38,401 nucleotides of DNA from a virus. The notes beneath the pieces were generated by a model. It worked only from the letters and a program-made list of their open reading frames with translations. It was not told where the DNA came from and made no database searches. Positions 1 through 6,597 of the stretch are shown piece by piece (position 1 is the stretch's first letter; each line of letters starts with the position of its first letter). A program made the translations under genes and the position numbers. The stretch spans positions 1-38,401 of IMG/VR virus record IMGVR_UViG_3300046516_001491, one strand, 5' to 3'.

Positions 1-2
1 AG

Positions 3-674
3 AAGTTCGAGCGGGTCAAGGCGAGGATCTCGCCGTACTGGTGGAACGCGATCTACCAGCAGCGGCCCAGGCCCCGCGAGGGGGCGATGTTCCCCGTCGA
101 GAACCTGAAGTGGTGTGATGCCTGCCCAAATGGACTTACATATGTTAGATTCTGGGACAAAGCTGCGACGGAAAATGCAGGGTGTTTCACGGCAGGGGTA
201 CTCATGGGACGCTCGCCGCAGGGTTTGTACTACGTCAAGAACGTGAGGATGGGTCAGTGGTCGGCCATGAGGAGAGAGGGGATCATCAGGGACACGGCTG
301 AGGAGGATGGGCACGCGGTGCACATTTACCACGAGCGTGAACCTGGCTCGGGCGGCAAGGATTCGGCGGAGAACACGACACGCAATCTCGCCGGCTACAC
401 CGTGTTTGAGGATCTCGTGACTGGCTCGAAGGAGGAGCGTGCACAACCCCTGGCGGCCCAGGTGGAGGCGGGGAATGTGTACGTGGAGCGGGACACGGAG
501 GGGGATCGCTGGAACAAGGCGTTCAAGGATCAGTTGCGGGACTTCCCTCGCGGCAAGTTCAAGGATGTGGTCGACGCCGCGGCCGGTGCGTTCAATAAGC
601 TGGCTGCCAAGCGGTCGAGTGGTCGCTGCGTCTATGGACCCAGGCGGATCTCCGTGGGGCTGAGGATAAGGTAG
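3..674 (+). CDS. Phage terminase large subunit, C-terminal part (5' partial)
   Basis: The reading frame is open from the first bases of the window, so the ATG at 87 is not the true start. The opening residues include YWWNAIYQQRPRPREGAMF, the usual linker between the packaging ATPase and the nuclease of large terminases. The rest fits the RNase H-like headful/cos nuclease domain: RFWDKAAT with an acidic residue, an acidic GKDSAENT stretch, then DQLRDFPRGKFKDVVDAAAGAF, where the aspartates near the end would be the last metal ligands. The enzyme cuts concatemeric DNA and drives it into the prohead through the portal. The ATPase domain lies upstream of the window. Its place at the head of the structural genes fits this role. 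Confidence 0.88.
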   Translation, partial: KFERVKARISPYWWNAIYQQRPRPREGAMFPVENLKWCDACPNGLTYVRFWDKAATENAGCFTAGVLMGRSPQGLYYVKNVRMGQWSAMRREGIIRDTAEEDGHAVHIYHEREPGSGGKDSAENTTRNLAGYTVFEDLVTGSKEERAQPLAAQVEAGNVYVERDTEGDRWNKAFKDQLRDFPRGKFKDVVDAAAGAFNKLAAKRSSGRCVYGPRRISVGLRIR

Positions 675-691
675 ACGGCGCGCGTGATAGA

Positions 692-713
692 CGAGTTTAC
701 CCGGGTAAACTCG
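692..713. repeat. Perfect 22-bp palindrome in the gap after terminase
   Basis: The arm CGAGTTTACCC is followed directly by its exact reverse complement GGGTAAACTCG, with no spacer. It lies 18 bp after the terminase stop, in a 219-bp stretch (675-893) with no convincing gene. There is no T-run, so it is a poor intrinsic terminator. A protein-binding site or a cruciform-type signal are possible. The open frame from 684 through this stretch is treated as non-coding because its residues look random and a better start with a purine-rich leader exists at 894. Confidence 0.75.
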
Positions 714-893
714 CATCGCACAGTTCGGGTGCATTGTCGGGTGCGTCGTACTGCGGCCCAGCGTGAGGTGGCATCGCAGCGGGTGAGGGTACTGCCCGGG
801 GTAACGCACGCAGTCGCGGGATGGCTTTTCGTTGGCCAGGCCCGCGGCAAATACACGAGGGTTGGCGAGTCCTTTTTTGGGGAGTGGGGAGTC

Positions 894-1148
894 ATGCACT
901 ACAAGAACGGCCGTAAGGCCAAGAACGGCGACAAGGTCGTCTTGATCAACGATTACGCCGCGGTGGTCGGCATCCTGTACGACGCGACCGAGGGCAATGA
1001 CTACTGCAACGGCAAACTCGCCCCGATCAGCCCAGGCGACCCCTGCCCCAACCTCAAGGAATGCCTTCGTCTGGACGACGTGAAGGCAGTTATCGCCCAC
1101 ACTCCTGCTTCCAGTTACGCGAATCACCCGACCTTTGGCTCCGACTGA
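894..1148 (+). CDS. Small phage protein, KOW/beta-barrel-like
   Basis: An 84-residue product starting MHYKNGRKAKNGDKVV. The start at 894 was chosen over the in-frame ATG at 684 because a GGGGAGTGGGGA leader precedes it and the protein-like composition begins here. The KNGDKVVLIND...AVVGILYDA pattern resembles short SH3/KOW-like barrels found beside phage packaging genes, and CNGKLAPI plus two further cysteines follow. No enzyme motif is seen. It sits between terminase and portal with other small genes, so a packaging or virion accessory role is likely but unproven. Confidence 0.6.
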   Translation: MHYKNGRKAKNGDKVVLINDYAAVVGILYDATEGNDYCNGKLAPISPGDPCPNLKECLRLDDVKAVIAHTPASSYANHPTFGSD

Positions 1149-1162
1149 ATCACGAGGTTCTC

Positions 1163-1513
1163 ATGGGTGATGTCGGCGCGGACGGGTTTGGCCAGGACAC
1201 AGCGAAGGACGCCGATCAGCGGGCGAATCAGGATTCGTTCCTCGCAATGGACGCGGCTCGCGGCGGTCGCTTCGCCAGCTCGGGCAAAGTCGGCGACGTC
1301 GGCTTCGCACCCCCTAATCCCCCCCCCGTGGTCTATGACCTTGTGAGGATTCGCGCCCAGCAGGAGTCGGACGCTCGGGTACATGAGATTCAGCTTGAGG
1401 CAAACGAGATACTCGCGCACGCGGCGCTTATGAACGCTCAGGCGGAGGCCGCGATGGCTCAGGCGAAACTGAGGCAGGCCCAAGCGGCACTGGAGAAGCT
1501 CAAATCCCCATGA
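1163..1513 (+). CDS. Hypothetical protein with C-terminal coiled coil
   Basis: A 116-residue product starting MGDVGADGFGQDTAKDADQR. The first half is polar and probably disordered, then a proline patch (PPNPPPVVYD) encoded by a run of nine C bases at 1319-1327. The second half, about residues 60-114, is a continuous Ala/Gln/Leu/Glu-rich helix (VHEIQLEANEILAHAAL...AQAKLRQAQAALEKLK) with coiled-coil spacing. The start at 1163 avoids overlap with the previous gene; an upstream extension to 1061 would overlap it. The stop overlaps the next start at 1510. Function is not recognised; a small oligomeric packaging or virion protein is possible. Confidence 0.6.
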   Translation: MGDVGADGFGQDTAKDADQRANQDSFLAMDAARGGRFASSGKVGDVGFAPPNPPPVVYDLVRIRAQQESDARVHEIQLEANEILAHAALMNAQAEAAMAQAKLRQAQAALEKLKSP

Positions 1514-1770
1514 CTCTGGTCGCAATCGGGATCTTGCTCGCCATCTTGAGAGTCGCCGGCGTCCACAGTTCGGCATTCATGGCGGTCGCCCACCTGTTCA
1601 TGGGCTGGCTGGCCCGGGATGTGGTGCTCAAATGGAAGTGGCGCGAGTTCGATCCCACCTGCTTTCGCCGAAGTGTCAGCGTGTGGCTGTTCGCCATCCT
1701 CTGCGTCGTCGAGGTCGCCTCGGCCGTCTACTATCGATTCTTCGCCGTACACTCGGGGAACTTCTCTTAA
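1510..1770 (+). CDS. Small membrane protein with two or three transmembrane segments
   Basis: An 86-residue product translated from an ATGA overlap with the gene before. Hydrophobic spans cover about residues 3-18, 22-36 and 56-76 (SVWLFAILCVVEVASAVYY), separated by a basic, aromatic loop (KWKWREFDPTCFRR). This is the only clear multi-pass membrane protein in the window, so a holin-like role is one possibility. Its place between terminase and portal is unusual for a holin, and a virion or DNA-ejection membrane factor is equally possible. No family is recognised with confidence. Confidence 0.6.
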   Translation: MTLVAIGILLAILRVAGVHSSAFMAVAHLFMGWLARDVVLKWKWREFDPTCFRRSVSVWLFAILCVVEVASAVYYRFFAVHSGNFS

Positions 1771-1856
1771 TGGCGATTGCCCTCCCTCTGGCGACGCTGC
1801 TCTTTGCCGGGATGATCCTCGGCGCTTCAAAGTGGGTGGATTGCCCCGGTGGCTGA
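1770..1856 (+). CDS. 28-residue single-span membrane micropeptide
   Basis: The frame starts in a TAATG stop/start overlap with the gene before and ends eight bases inside the portal gene. The product, MAIALPLATLLFAGMILGAS then KWVDCPGG, is one hydrophobic span with a short polar tail. The two-sided overlap suggests translational coupling that delivers ribosomes to the portal GTG start. It may be a real micropeptide working with the preceding membrane protein, or only a coupling leader. Confidence 0.4.
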   Translation: MAIALPLATLLFAGMILGASKWVDCPGG

Positions 1857-3432
1857 CACCTCCACGCCCGAACCTCGGGTGGAGAAACCGGCGCCGGTGA
1901 TTCGCGGCGAACTGCGCGACTACCTGCTCGAAGCTGGGCAATTCCCCGCAGCGGACCCGCGGCGGGAGTACATCGCCGGCGGTGACCCGTCGTTCCCGCT
2001 GGTCGGCCAGCTTGAACTGTCGCACAACGTCGATGACCTCGCCCTCGACCTGGGCATGCGGGTCTACGAGCAGATGCTCAACGACCCCACCGTCAGCGGT
2101 GCCCTGCACATCCTGATCACCGGGATTCTCTCCGGCCAGTTCCAGGTGGTGCCGGCCGTCAAGCCCGACGACGGCGAGGAAGTGGAACCGGGGAGTGATC
2201 GCGAGCAGGAGATCGAAGCGGCCCGGGTGGAAGCGGAGTTCTGCAAGCGGTCATTCCGTCGCCTCAAGGTGCCCATCAAGTCGATCCTCTACGACCTCCT
2301 CCTCGGCTCGTTCTCGCTGGGCTGCAAACTCGCCGAGAAGGTGTTCGAGGATGGCGATGGCGAGGACGCCGGCCAGATCGTACTGAAGACGCTGCGGGTG
2401 AAGCGCAACCAGTCGTGGAACTTCGTGGTCGACCCCCCTGGCAACATCGTCGCGGTGCGGGCCCTCTGCTTCGACGTCGGCCTCCACGACCTGCCCCCCG
2501 ACAAGTTCATGGTCTGCACCTGGATGCCGCGAAACAGCGACCCCCGCGGCCGCTCCCTGCTCCGCGGTGCCTACAACGGCTGGAACCTCAAGCTCAACGC
2601 CTGGCCCCTCTACTTCGCCTACCTGGAAGTGTTCGGTTCCCCCACGGCCGTGGGCATCGCCGCTCCGGCCGGCCCTGATGAGGCCCAGCGCGACGAACGC
2701 GGCAAGCCCACCGGGGTGATGCTGGCCCCGACGGAGGCCCTCGGCGAAGCGATGGCGATGTTGCGGAAGTGCGGGTACATCGCGGTGCCCAACGGGGCGG
2801 ACGTCAAGTTCTGCCAGGCGGTCGGCAACGGCGAGGCGTTCGAGAAGTTCTTCGCCTTGACGAAGAATGAGATCCTCGAGGGGATCTTGCACTCTGCTCG
2901 GGCGATGCTGGAGTCGAAGCGGAACAGCCAGGCCGACGCGGACCAGGCCCAGGATGTCGTGGGCAACATCATGATCTTCGGCCGCGAATGGGCCGAACTG
3001 CTCCTCGGTGGACGCCGCGGGTCGCTCTGCCATCAACTCGTGGAGCTCAACAAGGGCACCGAGTACGCGAACAAGTACGCCCCGCACGTGTCGCTCGGTC
3101 AGATCGAGCATCAGGACGTGGCCAAGGCAGCGGTAGCCTACGCGGCACTTGGCTATCAGATCGAGCCGTTCCAGTCGCGTGCGATCGATGCCAAACTCAG
3201 CCTGCCCGTGCGGGAGAACGTGACGACGCCCGTCGATCCCCCGCCCTCGAGCGACCCCGTGGTGTCGACGAAGCCGAAAGTGGCCCAGTTCGCCGAAGGG
3301 GAAGATGGCGCTGACCCTTTCTCGCGGCTCCGGACCTCGTTTGGCGAGCACTCTTCGCGACCGGGAAAGCCGCGGCGTACCAGGCCGGCACGCTCTCGGC
3401 CGATGGCCGCCGGAAGGCGCTCTCCGCACTGA
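1849..3432 (+). CDS. Portal protein, Mu gp29-like (DUF935 family)
   Basis: A GTG start, coupled to the overlapping micropeptide, gives 527 residues, the usual length for Mu-like portals. The product forms the dodecameric ring at the head vertex through which DNA passes. Matches to the family: an N-terminal GELRDYLLEAG and DPTVSGALHI segment, the YLEVFGSPTAVGIA core, an SARAMLESKRNSQADADQA helix, and the final FGREWAELLLGGRRGSL..LVELNKG motif. The last 36 or so residues after GADPF become Arg/Pro/Ser-rich and look out of frame. At that point a CCCTTTC heptamer allows a -1 shift into the MuF frame. The unshifted product would be the free portal, the shifted one a portal-MuF fusion of about 700 residues. 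Confidence 0.85.
   Translation: MADTSTPEPRVEKPAPVIRGELRDYLLEAGQFPAADPRREYIAGGDPSFPLVGQLELSHNVDDLALDLGMRVYEQMLNDPTVSGALHILITGILSGQFQVVPAVKPDDGEEVEPGSDREQEIEAARVEAEFCKRSFRRLKVPIKSILYDLLLGSFSLGCKLAEKVFEDGDGEDAGQIVLKTLRVKRNQSWNFVVDPPGNIVAVRALCFDVGLHDLPPDKFMVCTWMPRNSDPRGRSLLRGAYNGWNLKLNAWPLYFAYLEVFGSPTAVGIAAPAGPDEAQRDERGKPTGVMLAPTEALGEAMAMLRKCGYIAVPNGADVKFCQAVGNGEAFEKFFALTKNEILEGILHSARAMLESKRNSQADADQAQDVVGNIMIFGREWAELLLGGRRGSLCHQLVELNKGTEYANKYAPHVSLGQIEHQDVAKAAVAYAALGYQIEPFQSRAIDAKLSLPVRENVTTPVDPPPSSDPVVSTKPKVAQFAEGEDGADPFSRLRTSFGEHSSRPGKPRRTRPARSRPMAAGRRSPH
3296..3375 (+). promoter_or_regulatory. Candidate programmed -1 frameshift signal, portal to MuF
   Basis: The heptamer C CCT TTC at 3315-3321 is in the correct phase (GAC CCT TTC in portal frame; CCC TTT CTC after a slip). 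A Shine-Dalgarno-like AAGGGGA lies at about 3296-3302, roughly 12 nt upstream, the spacing that stimulates dnaX-type shifting. Downstream, CGCGGCT (3323-3329) can pair with AGCCGCG (3368-3374), with an inner CTCG/CGAG hairpin at 3336-3348. The outer stem starts only one base after the heptamer, closer than usual. The -1 frame has a TGA at 3312-3314, just before the heptamer. Confidence 0.65.
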
Positions 3433-3953
3433 TCAAGGCGGGTTGCCAGGACCTGCGCGATTCGTTCGATGCCCTGGCCGTATTCGCCCTGTCCAACGAT
3501 CTCGAGGCCGTACTGACGCGATGGTCGGGCCGAGCTTGGGCCTACCTGCGGGCGATGCGGATGGCGGGCGCCGCCCTGATGCTGGGTGCTCCCCCTATCG
3601 ACCAGCACATACGCGAGTTCCTCAGTGCCTCGGACGCGGACCAGGGCGTCTACTGGACGCGGTTCGTCGAACAGATCCTCTCGGGCCGTTTGACCCGCCG
3701 GGCGATCAAGGCTCGCGTCGCTCTCTACGGATCGGCCACCTGGCAGATCGCGATGAACGCGGTGCGATCGACGGCGATTCGCTCGGGTGAGTTCACCGAG
3801 GAAGCCCGCGTACTCGGCCGGGGCGAGGATCATTGCCAGCCGTGCATCGACTGGAGCCTGGATCGTGTGGGCTGGCAGCCGCTCGGCTCGTTGCCACCGC
3901 TGGGAGAGTCGGACTGCCTGATGAATTGCCGGTGTCACTGGAGGTTTCGCTGA
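3315..3953 (+). CDS. MuF-type head morphogenesis protein (Mu gp30/SPP1 gp7-like), reached by -1 frameshift
   Basis: This frame opens right after a TGA at 3312 and has no ATG, GTG or TTG until ATG 3555, yet it reads as normal protein from its first codons (APDLVWRALFATGKAAAYQAG). The C-terminal region has the MuF signature: TRRAIKARVALYGSATWQIA, an NAVRSTAIRSGEF segment, HCQPCIDW with a CxxC, and the terminal DCLMNCRCHWRF, typical of this family. MuF proteins sit inside the capsid near the portal and are needed for a correct head. The lack of a start supports expression as a portal fusion; a minor internal product from 3555 is possible. A sequencing error of one base is the alternative. Confidence 0.75.
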   Translation, partial: PFLAAPDLVWRALFATGKAAAYQAGTLSADGRRKALSALIKAGCQDLRDSFDALAVFALSNDLEAVLTRWSGRAWAYLRAMRMAGAALMLGAPPIDQHIREFLSASDADQGVYWTRFVEQILSGRLTRRAIKARVALYGSATWQIAMNAVRSTAIRSGEFTEEARVLGRGEDHCQPCIDWSLDRVGWQPLGSLPPLGESDCLMNCRCHWRFR

Positions 3954-3954
3954 G

Positions 3955-4182
3955 ATGTCGAGCAGGCAAGTCCCCCAGACAAAAACCCCATTCACTGCGT
4001 TCTCGGGTGTGGTCGAACGCTTTCGCCGGAACCTGAGGGACATCGAGGCGGGCACCCTGGCCCAGTTCTCTCGACACCAGCGACCGACGGAGATCCGCCG
4101 ACTCGCCGAGGATCTGGCGATCATCGAATGCCACGCCCGCGAACTGAGAGAGTCCCTGAATCGGGTAAACGCGAACCTATGA
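3955..4182 (+). CDS. Small helical hypothetical protein
   Basis: A 75-residue product starting one base after the MuF stop, so it is almost certainly translationally coupled. Most of it is predicted helix: VVERFRRNLRDIEAGTLAQF and EIRRLAEDLAIIECHAREL, with a basic polar N-terminus and no catalytic motif. It ends in an ATGA overlap with the next gene. Function is not recognised; size and place suggest a head accessory protein. Confidence 0.55.
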   Translation: MSSRQVPQTKTPFTAFSGVVERFRRNLRDIEAGTLAQFSRHQRPTEIRRLAEDLAIIECHARELRESLNRVNANL

Positions 4183-4793
4183 TCACACCCCTCGAACAAT
4201 TCCTGTGCCTCTTCGCCGGCTACAACCCCAATCAGGCCCGCGATCACCTGGGGCGGTGGATGCCGTCTGGCGAGAAGAAGGAGAAGAAGCCCAAGCGGGA
4301 GAAGAAGCCCAAACCCGCACCGAAGGGAAGGGCACGGGGCCGCGGCTCGTCGGGCGGCACCTCGGGAGCGAAGAAGCCGAAGGGTGTTCCCAAGCCGAAA
4401 GGCGTACCCAAGACTCGCGGCACCGTCAATGTGAAGGGAATCAACTTCGGCCGCGATCGCAACGCCAAGATGCGGGGCTACAAGATCGTGCAGGTCAACG
4501 CGGCGAAACTCGACAAGGTTCTTGCCCGGGATCATGGGATTCACGTCGGCAAGGGCGGCATGGGGCCGAGTGCCAAGCCGGGAGCCTATGCCAACGCCCG
4601 GAACTTCATGAGGAACGCCCGGAAGAACGGCAATATCGTCGACGTGCCCAGGGTGGTACGTGGCGCCGACGGGCACCCGTTCATCGACGACGGCCGCCAT
4701 CGCTGGGCTGCGCTCAAAGACATGGGCTTTCGCACGATTCCGATCGCCGTCCCCCGCGGTCAAGCAGCACGAATTCAGGATCAGTTCGGCTAA
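4179..4793 (+). CDS. Head-operon protein with basic linker and ParB-like domain
   Basis: A 204-residue product. The start at 4179 is set by the ATGA overlap with the previous gene; an upstream ATG at 4128 would overlap more. Residues 16-28 (NPNQARDHLGRW) match a short motif, QxRDxxGRW, common in phage head proteins. A Lys/Pro/Gly-rich basic linker spans about 30-85. The C-terminal 100 residues include PFIDDGRHRWAALKDMGF followed by TIPIAV, which matches the DGRHR signature of the ParB/sulfiredoxin-like fold. ParB-like domains can be nucleases, CTP-binding clamps or toxin domains. In the head gene cluster it could be packaged with DNA. The exact activity is unknown. Confidence 0.55.
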   Translation: MITPLEQFLCLFAGYNPNQARDHLGRWMPSGEKKEKKPKREKKPKPAPKGRARGRGSSGGTSGAKKPKGVPKPKGVPKTRGTVNVKGINFGRDRNAKMRGYKIVQVNAAKLDKVLARDHGIHVGKGGMGPSAKPGAYANARNFMRNARKNGNIVDVPRVVRGADGHPFIDDGRHRWAALKDMGFRTIPIAVPRGQAARIQDQFG

Positions 4794-4805
4794 CGAGGAA
4801 CCATC

Positions 4806-6533
4806 ATGGGCAAGTGGACTGCGGAGAGACGAAGGAACGCTCCCGAGGGGTCATTTGGAGATCCCAAGAAGCGAGCCTTTCCCGTGGAAGATCAGGAAGA
4901 TCTGGAGCACGCAGCCGAGTTGCTCCATCACGCCTCAGATCCGAGTGCCGTGCGTGCTCGGCTGACCAGAATCGCCAAGAGAAAGGGCCTTGCATTGCCC
5001 AAGTCCTGGCAGGAGACCGCAGCCATGAGTGACTCTGTCCGCTTCGATCTGGTCGGCTTTGAACTGGGGACCGGGACGATCGAGGGTGACGAGGTTCTCT
5101 ACGAGGACGTGCTCATCTTCCGCTGTGGCGACTACCCCGACAAGAAGTTCTCGCTTGACGAGAACGAAGCCGAGGAAGCCATCGAGGCGTTCGAGCCGGT
5201 GCTCAACGAACTCGCCCACGTCAACTCCCAGTTCGGCGAGAAGACCATCCTGGATGGAAAACTTGGCGAAGTCCGCGATGCCTGGATCAGCGATGCCGAC
5301 GACGGCTCAGTGGAGGTTCGCGGTGACGTCACGATCCCCCTCTGGCTCGACAAGATCTGGGAGGGGAAGAAGCAGATCTCTGCCGTCTGGGACCGCACGT
5401 CGAAGACACTCGAGGGCCTTGGCTTGGTGGTCAAGGGGCGGGTGAAGGATGCTGCTCTAATGGCTTCCTTCGCTCTGGCCAACCCGGAGGATCTGGACGC
5501 CATCTTCGCCGAGGGCGGCGGCTACGGCACTCCCCACGGTCGCATGGCCGTTCAGGGCATCCACGACATGGCGGCCCAGCACGGGGCCATGTGCTCGCCG
5601 GGAAGTTCACCCGCGATCAGTCACATAGGCGGCCCCTCGGCGGGGTTCACCAGCCGGCGGGAACGCAAGGGCTTGCAGAAGATTCACGATGCCGCAGTGG
5701 AGCACGGCGCGAGTTGCTCCATGTCGTCGGGACGATCCATGTTCGACGATAACCCCAAGCCGAAGGAGGGCACCGTGCCCAAGAACGCAACGCTGGCGAC
5801 GAAGTTCCGGGCCCTCTTCGGCGACACACTGCCGGAGGAGACCGAAGACGACCAGATTGACGAGTTCATCGAGGACCTCCGGTCCACATTCGCCAAGCCG
5901 AAGGACGATGACGATGACGACGAGGAGGTAGAGGTGAAGAACGACGATGACGACGATGAGGAGACGCCACCTCCCAAGCCGAAGCCGGGGATGAGGGGTG
6001 GCCGACGTCGGCCCAAGCCCGCAGCGATGGCGGCTGAGGTTGTCCACCGCCCCGACCCCGAGGTCGCCCGCCAGCGGGAACAGATCGAGGCACTTCAGAC
6101 GAGACTGATGGTCGCCGACGTGCGTGCCGAGGCGGTTGCCTTTGCTGACTCGATGATCAACGGACCCGTCCGCAAGGCACTCCCAACCGAGCGGGAGAAC
6201 ATCCTCTCCTGCTACATACAGGCCGCGATCGATGACCAGCGGTCCGTCGCCCGGGTGACGTTCTCCGACGTCGAAGGGAAGGCCAAGGTCGGCGGCCGGG
6301 TCGAAGCCCTCAAGGCCCTTTTCGCTCGCCGGAGTGCTCACCTGGCGTTCCAGGAGATGACCTCGGGCGACATCCCCGACGGGTCGCTCGTTCTCTTCAA
6401 TCGCGACGATCCCGCCACCCGCACCACCGCCCCGAAGAGCTACGACGACAAGCAACTCGATCAGGCCCTGATGGCCGGCTACGGCGATCTGGGGCGGCAG
6501 GCCGTCGCCATGCGGAAGAACGGTAGCGGCTGA
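4806..6533 (+). CDS. Prohead protease with C-terminal scaffold (Mu I-like)
   Basis: A 575-residue product. Residues 1-70 form a small helical domain (FPVEDQEDLEHAAELLHHAS, then RIAKRKGLALP) often found at the front of phage head proteins. Residues 75-230 resemble the Mu I-type prohead protease: LAHVNSQFGEKTILDGKLGE and QISAVWDRTSKTLEGLGLVV followed by KDAALM. Next come two copies of an IHDxAxxHGAxC motif (about 247-260 and 298-310). The C-terminal part is scaffold-like: acidic runs of Asp/Glu, then a long helix from about 415. An in-frame ATG at 5025 has its own AGGAG nine bases upstream, so the protease may also be made without the N-terminal domain. The protease should cleave scaffold and head proteins during maturation. 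Confidence 0.75.
   Translation: MGKWTAERRRNAPEGSFGDPKKRAFPVEDQEDLEHAAELLHHASDPSAVRARLTRIAKRKGLALPKSWQETAAMSDSVRFDLVGFELGTGTIEGDEVLYEDVLIFRCGDYPDKKFSLDENEAEEAIEAFEPVLNELAHVNSQFGEKTILDGKLGEVRDAWISDADDGSVEVRGDVTIPLWLDKIWEGKKQISAVWDRTSKTLEGLGLVVKGRVKDAALMASFALANPEDLDAIFAEGGGYGTPHGRMAVQGIHDMAAQHGAMCSPGSSPAISHIGGPSAGFTSRRERKGLQKIHDAAVEHGASCSMSSGRSMFDDNPKPKEGTVPKNATLATKFRALFGDTLPEETEDDQIDEFIEDLRSTFAKPKDDDDDDEEVEVKNDDDDDEETPPPKPKPGMRGGRRRPKPAAMAAEVVHRPDPEVARQREQIEALQTRLMVADVRAEAVAFADSMINGPVRKALPTERENILSCYIQAAIDDQRSVARVTFSDVEGKAKVGGRVEALKALFARRSAHLAFQEMTSGDIPDGSLVLFNRDDPATRTTAPKSYDDKQLDQALMAGYGDLGRQAVAMRKNGSG
5775..6533 (+). CDS. Nested scaffold protein from an internal GTG start
   Basis: An in-frame GTG at 5775 is preceded by AAGGAGG at 5763-5769, a perfect Shine-Dalgarno sequence at close spacing, inside the protease gene. 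The 252-residue product starts MPKNATLATKFRALFGD. It contains only the acidic, helical scaffold part: DDQIDEFIEDL, Asp/Glu runs at about 40-60, a Pro/Lys/Arg linker and a long helical C-terminus. Lambda Nu3 within C and other phage protease/scaffold pairs use the same arrangement. It would be made in excess over the protease, fill the prohead and be removed later. Function is inferred from layout and composition. Confidence 0.6.
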   Translation: MPKNATLATKFRALFGDTLPEETEDDQIDEFIEDLRSTFAKPKDDDDDDEEVEVKNDDDDDEETPPPKPKPGMRGGRRRPKPAAMAAEVVHRPDPEVARQREQIEALQTRLMVADVRAEAVAFADSMINGPVRKALPTERENILSCYIQAAIDDQRSVARVTFSDVEGKAKVGGRVEALKALFARRSAHLAFQEMTSGDIPDGSLVLFNRDDPATRTTAPKSYDDKQLDQALMAGYGDLGRQAVAMRKNGSG

Positions 6534-6597
6534 GTCCCGGTTCCAACCACTTCCGTAGCCGTTCCTCTTGACTGACTCCAACCTGGAGAATTGACCC

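Noticed and set aside
684-893. N-terminal extension of the small gene at 894
   Set aside because: Residues are Arg/Val-rich without order and include the palindrome; the ATG at 894 has a better leader.
2251-3429. 392-codon open frame on the minus strand across the portal gene
   Set aside because: It lies fully antisense to a well-supported gene; high GC at third positions leaves stop-free antisense frames. Composition (Arg/His/Gly-rich) is not protein-like.
3305-3790. Plus-strand 161-codon frame overlapping the portal/MuF junction
   Set aside because: It is the third frame across the MuF region, with a Gly/Arg/Pro-rich composition; the frame ending in NCRC is the real one.
3156-4763. 535-codon minus-strand open frame
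   Set aside because: Antisense to portal, MuF and ParB-like genes; no family features and no ribosome binding site of note.
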